Below, piece after piece: positions 6,847 through 7,798 of a DNA stretch of 7,798 nucleotides (its first letter is position 1; each line of letters begins with the position of its first letter). The DNA comes from TC-15 sp034437275. GTDB taxonomy: Bacteria > Chloroflexota > Anaerolineae > Aggregatilineales > Aggregatilineaceae. A program made the translations under genes and the position numbers. The DNA is taken from assembly GCA_034437275.1 (NCBI GenBank), contig DAOTUD010000161.1:1-7798 (forward strand), in the 5' to 3' direction. The notes beneath the pieces are model-generated. The model worked only from the letters and a program-made list of their open reading frames with translations, did no database searches and was not told the origin of the DNA.

Positions 6847-6945
6847 CACCGGACCACCAATTATTGGTGGTCACAGCATACGTATGATGTCGTATGATGT
6901 AGTCAAGATAGAGAGGCGGATACACCGCCCCACGAAGCGAAAGGA
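6847..6945 (+). promoter_or_regulatory. Leader repeat copy R3: palindromic operator, promoter, RBS
   Basis: The palindrome is GACCACCAAT (6852-6861), centre T at 6862, ATTGGTGGTC (6863-6872). The -35-like GTCACA is at 6870-6875, the spacer is 17 bases, and the -10 TATGAT is at 6893-6898. The head-to-tail CGTATGATGT repeat is perfect at 6881-6890 and 6891-6900. R3 shares the flank CACCGGACCACCAA with R1, while its palindrome core matches that of R2. GAAAGGA near the end serves as ribosome binding site for the gene at 6956. Confidence 0.8.
6915..6929 (+). other. 5'-UTR hairpin of leader R3
   Basis: GGCGG (6915-6919) pairs with CCGCC (6925-6929) around ATACA. The stem is one pair shorter than in R1 and R2, and the ATG in the loop is replaced by ATA. 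The 5-nt loop length is kept. Confidence 0.55.
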
Positions 6946-6955
6946 CAAACGCAAG

Positions 6956-7216
6956 ATGACGAACGATAAGTACACCCAAGACGGCGGGATGGACCTCGAC
7001 GAGCGCATCGAGCTGCTCGAAGACGCCCGCGAATCAATTGACCAGGCCATCCGCCTGATCAAAGACGCCATCGGCGACACCGGCATCAGCGACTACGCGG
7101 AAAGCTACGTGCTCCCCACGCTGACGATGTGCGCGCGCAGCGACCACTGGTACCTGGGTCGCCAGCCGGGCAACATCGACGAACTGATCACCATGCTCAA
7201 CGGTAACGAGGAGTAA
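6956..7216 (+). CDS. Small hypothetical protein (86 aa), third leader cassette
   Basis: I do not recognise this protein. The ATG at 6956 is about 10 bases after AAAGGA, a slightly long spacing; an in-frame ATG at 6989 (MDLDERIE) is a possible shorter start. The product is acidic. Residues 12-40 form an amphipathic helix (DLDERIELLEDARESIDQAI, then RLIKDAIGD) that matches the C-terminal helix of the preceding cassette protein. The rest (SDYAESYVLPTLTMCARSDH, WYLGRQPGNIDELITMLNGN) looks like a second small helical region; it has one Cys and no metal motif. The gene has its own R3 promoter, and it is followed by the second copy of the A-tract/double hairpin and, 71 bases after the stop, by another gene that lacks an R leader, so those two are probably one transcript. 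Confidence 0.72.
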   Translation: MTNDKYTQDGGMDLDERIELLEDARESIDQAIRLIKDAIGDTGISDYAESYVLPTLTMCARSDHWYLGRQPGNIDELITMLNGNEE

Positions 7217-7273
7217 AAAAGCCACCCCCAGAGGAGTGGCCAGCGGCGGGGTCGGGATCGACAGCCCCGCCGC
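7215..7273 (+). other. Second copy of A-tract plus double hairpin
   Basis: Six As that include the stop codon end are followed by H1: GCCAC (7221-7225) with GTGGC (7236-7240), again with a bulged A (7235) and inner C-G pairs. H2 pairs GCGGCGGGG (7243-7251) with CCCCGCCGC (7265-7273), nine perfect pairs, with a 13-nt loop as in the first copy. Compared with 6707-6766, the fourth H1 pair changed from G-C to A-T on both sides, which supports a functional RNA or DNA fold. H2 ends a few bases before the strong AGGAGG of the next gene and could influence its translation. Confidence 0.6.
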
Positions 7274-7287
7274 CACAGGAGGATATT

Positions 7288-7713
7288 ATGAACTACGACA
7301 CGATTTCCCGCAAGCAGATGCTGACTTTGCTGAACTTTTTCGAGATCACCCACGACGCCCTGATCTGCCATCGCGACGGCAGCTTCACCCTGCGCCAGGG
7401 CTACAAACCCGGCGACTACCAGGACGCCCAGCGGCGGATGATCCAGGTGGTCGACAAACTCACGCGCATGACGAAGGCGCTGGTGGTCCACATGGGCCAC
7501 ACCTACGACGCCCGCGATCCGCACCTCGAGCTGCGCTTCGGCTTCGTCAACAGCGCCGAGCCGCGCTTCGCTGAGGGCACGCGGGTGCGCGTCAACGACC
7601 AACCGCCGGCGCGCTGGGCGTACCTGACCGGGCGCAGCGGGATTGTGCACGATTTCGTGCCGATCCCGGAGAACTACCTGGTGCGCCTGGACGGCCAGGA
7701 CGCGCCGATGTGA
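7288..7713 (+). CDS. Hypothetical protein (141 aa) with possible C-terminal SH3/KOW-like barrel
   Basis: The ATG at 7288 follows AGGAGG by 5-6 bases, the strongest ribosome binding site in the window. I do not recognise the family. Residues 1-65 are mainly helical (MNYDTISRKQMLTLLNFFEI, DYQDAQRRMIQVVDKLTRMT). Residues 66-90 look like strands (ALVVHMGHTYDARDP, LELRFGFVN). Residues 95-137 have the rhythm of a small SH3-like or KOW-like barrel: AEGTRVRVND, AYLTGRSGIVHDFV, then NYLVRLDGQD. Such barrels bind nucleic acid or protein, but this is a pattern-level guess. It has no R leader of its own and probably depends on read-through from the 6956-7216 gene across the double hairpin. The 14-bp palindrome at 7647-7660 lies inside its coding sequence (VHDFV). 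Confidence 0.72.
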   Translation: MNYDTISRKQMLTLLNFFEITHDALICHRDGSFTLRQGYKPGDYQDAQRRMIQVVDKLTRMTKALVVHMGHTYDARDPHLELRFGFVNSAEPRFAEGTRVRVNDQPPARWAYLTGRSGIVHDFVPIPENYLVRLDGQDAPM

Positions 7714-7740
7714 CTCGATGCCGAGTGGCTAGACCACATG

Positions 7741-7798
7741 GAGTAATGTTAAGCTACAGGGGGCGCACGACGCGCCCCCACGACCATCACAGGAGGGA
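7741..7798 (+). promoter_or_regulatory. Diverged fourth leader (R4), truncated by window edge
   Basis: GAGTAATGTTAAGCTACAGG resembles the end of the R1-R3 promoter (TATGATGTAGTCAAGCTAGA). It is followed by a hairpin of GGGGGCGC (7759-7766) with GCGCCCCC (7772-7779) around ACGAC, and by CACAGGAGGG as ribosome binding site at the window end. The palindrome is missing; only GTGG (7725-7728) and CCAC (7734-7737) lie upstream in the opposite half-site order. Another small gene should start just beyond 7798. Confidence 0.5.

Noticed and set aside
1..7798. A type III-E CRISPR (Craspase) locus
   Set aside because: The TPR-CHAT protein alone suggests it, but there is no gRAMP-like nuclease, CRISPR array or adaptation gene in the window.

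Overview
The window looks like accessory DNA from a GC-rich bacterium, most likely a member of the Chloroflexota or a similar environmental lineage. That guess rests on two things: the DUF3560-type protein at the left edge, a family common on plasmids and other mobile elements, and the long TPR-CHAT protein with near-identical 46-residue repeats, a style typical of Chloroflexota and Cyanobacteria. No rRNA, tRNA, CRISPR array, transposase, integrase or replication gene is visible, so the type of element cannot be named.

Layout. Bases 2-697 (+) hold the 3' part of the DUF3560 gene. A hairpin (715-752) and a small unrecognised gene with a TTG start (776-1021, +) follow. Bases 1031-5705 are a minus-strand two-gene operon. 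Its first gene (4869-5705) encodes a 278-residue protein with a possible C-terminal winged helix. Two bases later comes a TPR-CHAT caspase-like gene (1031-4866), broken in this sequence by one missing base near 3162-3165 inside its 10-unit TPR array. Restored, it would encode 1278 residues with CpXC-like, Gln-rich helical, TPR and CHAT regions. The catalytic His and Cys motifs are present.

Right of the operon the strand switches back to plus, and a series of small cassettes begins. Genes at 5959-6189, 6308-6706 and 6956-7216 each follow a copy of the same ~98-bp leader. The leader consists of a near-perfect palindrome, a -35/-10 promoter with a 17-bp spacer, a 10-bp tandem repeat, a short GC hairpin with a 5-nt loop, and a ribosome binding site. 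The gene at 7288-7713 has no such leader and appears to be co-transcribed with 6956-7216. A fourth, diverged leader starts at about 7741, implying another cassette beyond the right edge. Two intergenic regions (6707-6766 and 7215-7273) carry homologous double hairpins whose stems covary.

How the parts may work together. The three palindromic leaders imply one dimeric DNA-binding protein, not encoded here, controlling a set of small accessory proteins. The first leader diverges from the CHAT operon, so the same regulator could affect both. CHAT peptidases with TPR sensors are known effectors in some bacterial immunity systems, and the operon plus the small-gene cassettes would fit a defence or counter-defence region of a mobile element. 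That last step is inference. What the sequence shows directly is the shared leader, the paired hairpins, a helix motif shared by two cassette proteins, and the one-base lesion in the CHAT gene.
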